Shown here piece after piece: positions 63,601 to 64,000 of a stretch of DNA of 64,000 nt. How positions within the stretch are numbered: position 1 is the first letter of the stretch; the number at the start of each line of letters is the position of its first letter. The stretch comes from Candidatus Wallbacteria bacterium (GTDB lineage: Bacteria > Muiribacteriota > JAQTZZ01). Below the pieces are notes generated by a model. It had not been told where the DNA came from and did not search any database. It saw only the letters and a program-made list of their open reading frames with translations. The position numbers and the translations under genes were made by a program. The stretch lies in assembly GCA_028687545.1 (NCBI GenBank), contig JAQTZZ010000017.1, positions 1-64,000 of the forward strand, written 5' to 3'.

Positions 63601-64000
63601 CAGACTTCGTTGTTAGCTGTGGTATAGTCGGTTCCTCCAAGAACCCAGATTTTACCATTGAATTGAAGGCTTGATTGGCACCATCTCTTGCTCCAGGGCG
63701 CATTTGCCTTCGCCAGCACCCAGGTCGTACCCTCAGGGATCAGGTGGATTTTTAGTTTCCTGCTTACTGCCTCCCCGTTTTCCTGATAAGAGGCAGTCAG
63801 TTCAGTTGTTCCGACAATGACTGGTGCATGGAAAATATTGCTTTCTACGCTGCCGTTGCCGGCAGTAATCGACCAGTTCAGATTCTGAACAGCGAAATTC
63901 CCGTTGTTGTACTGGATCTCGCCGGTTGAAGACAGAGCATAGGTGGAACTGGCTTCAATCGTGATTTCAGTAGTGGAAAGATTGATGTCCACAGGCGTGT
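57687..64000 (-). CDS. Giant Kelch-propeller surface protein, N-terminus beyond the window
   Basis: The minus frame is open from the window edge to the TAA at 57687, at least 2,104 residues; the frame continues upstream of 63992, so no start is seen. It consists of repeated blocks: an Ig-like linker of about 90 residues opening T-P-V-D-I and containing T-G-E-I-Q-Y-N-D-G and V-S-R-K-L, followed by six Kelch units (F-x-x-K-M-W-V-I-G-G...N-D-V-W-x-S-x-D-G-x-x-W). Linkers start near 62840, 61694, 60560, 59430 and 58340, with a further one at the window edge. Five complete six-bladed propellers are present. The protein ends with a jelly-roll-like domain of about 125 residues. Its Kelch units resemble those of the other giant protein. 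It is probably extracellular; the ligand is unknown. Confidence 0.9.
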   Translation of the reverse strand, partial: TPVDINLSTTEITIEASSTYALSSTGEIQYNNGNFAVQNLNWSITAGNGSVESNIFHAPVIVGTTELTASYQENGEAVSRKLKIHLIPEGTTWVLAKANAPWSKRWCQSSLQFNGKIWVLGGTDYTTANNEVWSSADGVNWTQSAVPGWSPRRSLTCLVFKNELWVMGGGPNGANQTNDVWHTTDGNNWLQNADAAWSKRYGHSSLVFDNRMWVLGGSDNTGNKKNDVWYSANGTSWIQATSAAPWSIRNTFQCLVFGGRMWAIGGSGSTLENDVWSSSDGVQWTQTAAPWSARTGHTCLVFSNKLWIMGGCDNFPSIPYSINNDIWNSADGINWVKAVENATWDSRWVQSGVVFQNRMWVTGGDNGPNLQTPLNDVWHSTAIANNTPVDINLQNTLISLVTNETYTLPTTAEIQFNDGSFSSGNIIWSKKSGNGNLSLDGYTYTSPGTYGTVELQAEHTGNGVTVSRVLTVQVINVGAEWVLAAQTAEFPGRTEFASVNFDGKMWVIGGNITATYNNDVWYTSNGINWTQAKDHADFPDRTQHAAVAFNGRMWVIGGNISSTYANDVWSSSNGADWYLTKDHADFPGRTQHAAVVFNGKMWVIGGNISNAFGNDVWSSADGIKWDLVKDHADFPGRLNHKVLVYDGKMWVIGGNISTAFSNDVWYSTDGAKWYPAKDHAAFPDRLAHTGAVFKNRMWVIGGNVSVTFANDVWYSSNGADWFLATDHAEFPGRFDNTSLVWNDKMWEIGGNVNVSYARDVWHSVASSPVTPVDISLATTEVTLEVLSYSLTPTGEVQNNDGTLAAQALTWSISTGEGSLAGSTYNRGTHGGTVELLASYTENSVKVSRKFVLHVSDWIKAADNAGFTKRFAHKGVSFKDKMWVIGGWDFTTCMNDVWSSADGTTWDQETAAGFTGRYNQVLLSFQGKLWIIGGLCASGAINDVYSSPDGRTWTQITGAAGFAARQGHAGLVFDNKLWVIGGNDSTNTLRNDVWYSSNGKDWFQASGTPFTPARWGHEACVFGGKMWVIGGCIDTAGTPGISDAWSSSDGINWVRETNTAGFGTRFNASCIVFNSKIWMVDGNINGTYKQDIWTSADGTSWTQAGTSTFSARDCQAGFIFNNRIWQIAGRDGTGGHYDVWYSTATTEITPVDIGLPTTEVTIEISSTYTLPSTGEIQYNDGTFTTSNLNWTRTSGSGTVENITFTAPDTAGTTELTTSYFLNGVTASKKLVIHIAPEGAQWVLAAASPAFAARHYQTTLFYNNQYWVIGGQVAGVSKNDVYSSTDGVTWSQVTGSAGFTARHWHTSVVFHDMMWVIGGYNGTSVKTDVFYSSNGSDWYQATAALPGRYAHSSLVYDNKMWLIGGYNGGEKRDVWYSSNGTNWYQAAATPNFTARHGHISLTFGGRMWVIGGYNGTAPVNDVWSSTDGITWNPATGTGFSTRYGHSGLVFNNNLWVIGGSHTGADYLNDVWYSADGSSWFSAITHADFPSRFGHKAISGGGKMWVLAGYDTTDRKDVWYSVSTAEVTPVDINLPTTEVTLEVNSYSLPATGEIQYNEGTFAPHDLAWSFTTGEGSLEGTTYTRGTLGGTVELSASYTENSVTVSRRLVLHFSNWAQMANPAWGGRSAFGTPVHSGEVWVIGGVSSAGNDTWHSSNLTAWTAGSNLPSKNGGFGSVSFKGRIWVLGGNNSGQLNSVWCSTGAGWTSMGQTTPFTKRDNYDFALAFNNKLWVIAGYDGSSFLSDVSSSPDGQVWTSMASGKFPGRVGHQCLVYDGKLWVMGGRNSGGNLGDIYNSEDGITWNTVTPAAPYWGARTDFTAAVFDNKMWVLTGSGGSDVWYSSNGVNWTKFDPTSVFTQRARPSSFILNNRLYIAGGDPGPMNTIWGTTFTADNTPVDISLWYTDLFLGMSQVYLLPTGEVQYNDGSFISRSFIWSVASGNAVLNDDGTFTAQSDLGPSILVARYAENEVTVSRKLTVNIMSVQLNQNPAVATGMSCAMGSGVTYSTSYGNHWAIPAGKYIDFTFTGQHDFIFTLCGVISGGVNKTYTDIIINGNTSPMYWNNHHAESDTFMDYTIPASNFTTGSNTVRIQENSGAGAAAWMSMVRLRY
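58340..62840 (-). repeat. Four internal Ig-linker plus Kelch blocks of about 375 residues
   Basis: The blocks span about 61694-62840, 60560-61694, 59430-60560 and 58340-59430 (1,090-1,146 bases each). The block at 61694-62840 is exceptional: its six Kelch units are nearly identical, sharing H-A-D-F-P-G-R and M-W-V-I-G-G-N-I-S, which points to recent duplication. Confidence 0.88.

Noticed and set aside
57687-64000. Regularly spaced repeats that could look like a CRISPR array
   Set aside because: The periodicity is the protein-level Kelch repeat at about 150 bases, with no short identical repeats or unique spacers.

Overview
The window reads like a stretch of chromosome from an uncultured, probably anaerobic, diderm bacterium. 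The outer membrane is implied by split heptose-activating genes (hldE kinase and nucleotidyltransferase halves, 27.7-29.1 kb). Amino-acid fermentation is implied by ornithine 4,5-aminomutase (oraS-oraE, 54.4-57.0 kb) and a 2,4-diaminopentanoate dehydrogenase (26.6-27.6 kb). Giant beta-propeller surface proteins, class III cyclases and orphan peptide-binding proteins would fit a deep-branching candidate phylum (Wallbacteria- or Riflebacteria-like), but no marker here fixes the taxonomy. No rRNA, tRNA or CRISPR was seen.

Layout: 0-2.7 kb, an exported ankyrin-repeat protein (3' end outside the window) and a TolB-like propeller. 2.8-6.4 kb, a tandem pair of family-5 solute-binding proteins without a transporter. 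6.4-9.7 kb, groES-groEL-hrcA with a CIRCE operator and promoter. 9.9-11.3 kb, a membrane-anchored protein of unknown function and a tandem CBM48-like protein. 11.5-15.1 kb, two convergent class III nucleotide cyclases. 15.2-18.6 kb, a YgfK-like iron-sulfur flavoprotein. 18.8-25.5 kb (minus strand), a long riboflavin cluster (ribD, yqeY, HEAT protein, ribE, ribBA, ribH, rluD, pilin-like protein, HAMP protein), in which ribE carries an in-frame amber codon and ribD is bracketed by two small inverted-repeat elements. 25.7-27.6 kb, an exported protein and the diaminopentanoate dehydrogenase. 27.7-30.6 kb, hldE halves behind a nuclease/5'-nucleotidase fusion.

The right half is dominated by two giant secreted proteins. 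The first (30.8-51.1 kb, 6,765 residues) begins with a type IV prepilin/pseudopilin N-terminus and continues with BNR/propeller repeats, a parallel beta-helix, three six-bladed Kelch propellers and seven tandem Ig/PKD-like modules of about 330 residues. The second (57.7 kb to beyond the window end, minus strand) has five six-bladed Kelch propellers separated by Ig-like linkers. Between the two lies a 6.6-kb accessory island: an AAA/DUF4143 ATPase, two toxin-antitoxin pairs flanked by repeated REP-like sequences, a STAS protein, oraSE and a nucleotidyltransferase-like protein.

The most unusual items are the pilin-headed giant protein with Kelch propellers nested inside Ig-like modules, the S1/P1-nuclease/5'-nucleotidase fusion, the amber-interrupted riboflavin synthase, and five genes whose apparent -10 box ends exactly six bases before the ATG, which suggests leaderless transcription.
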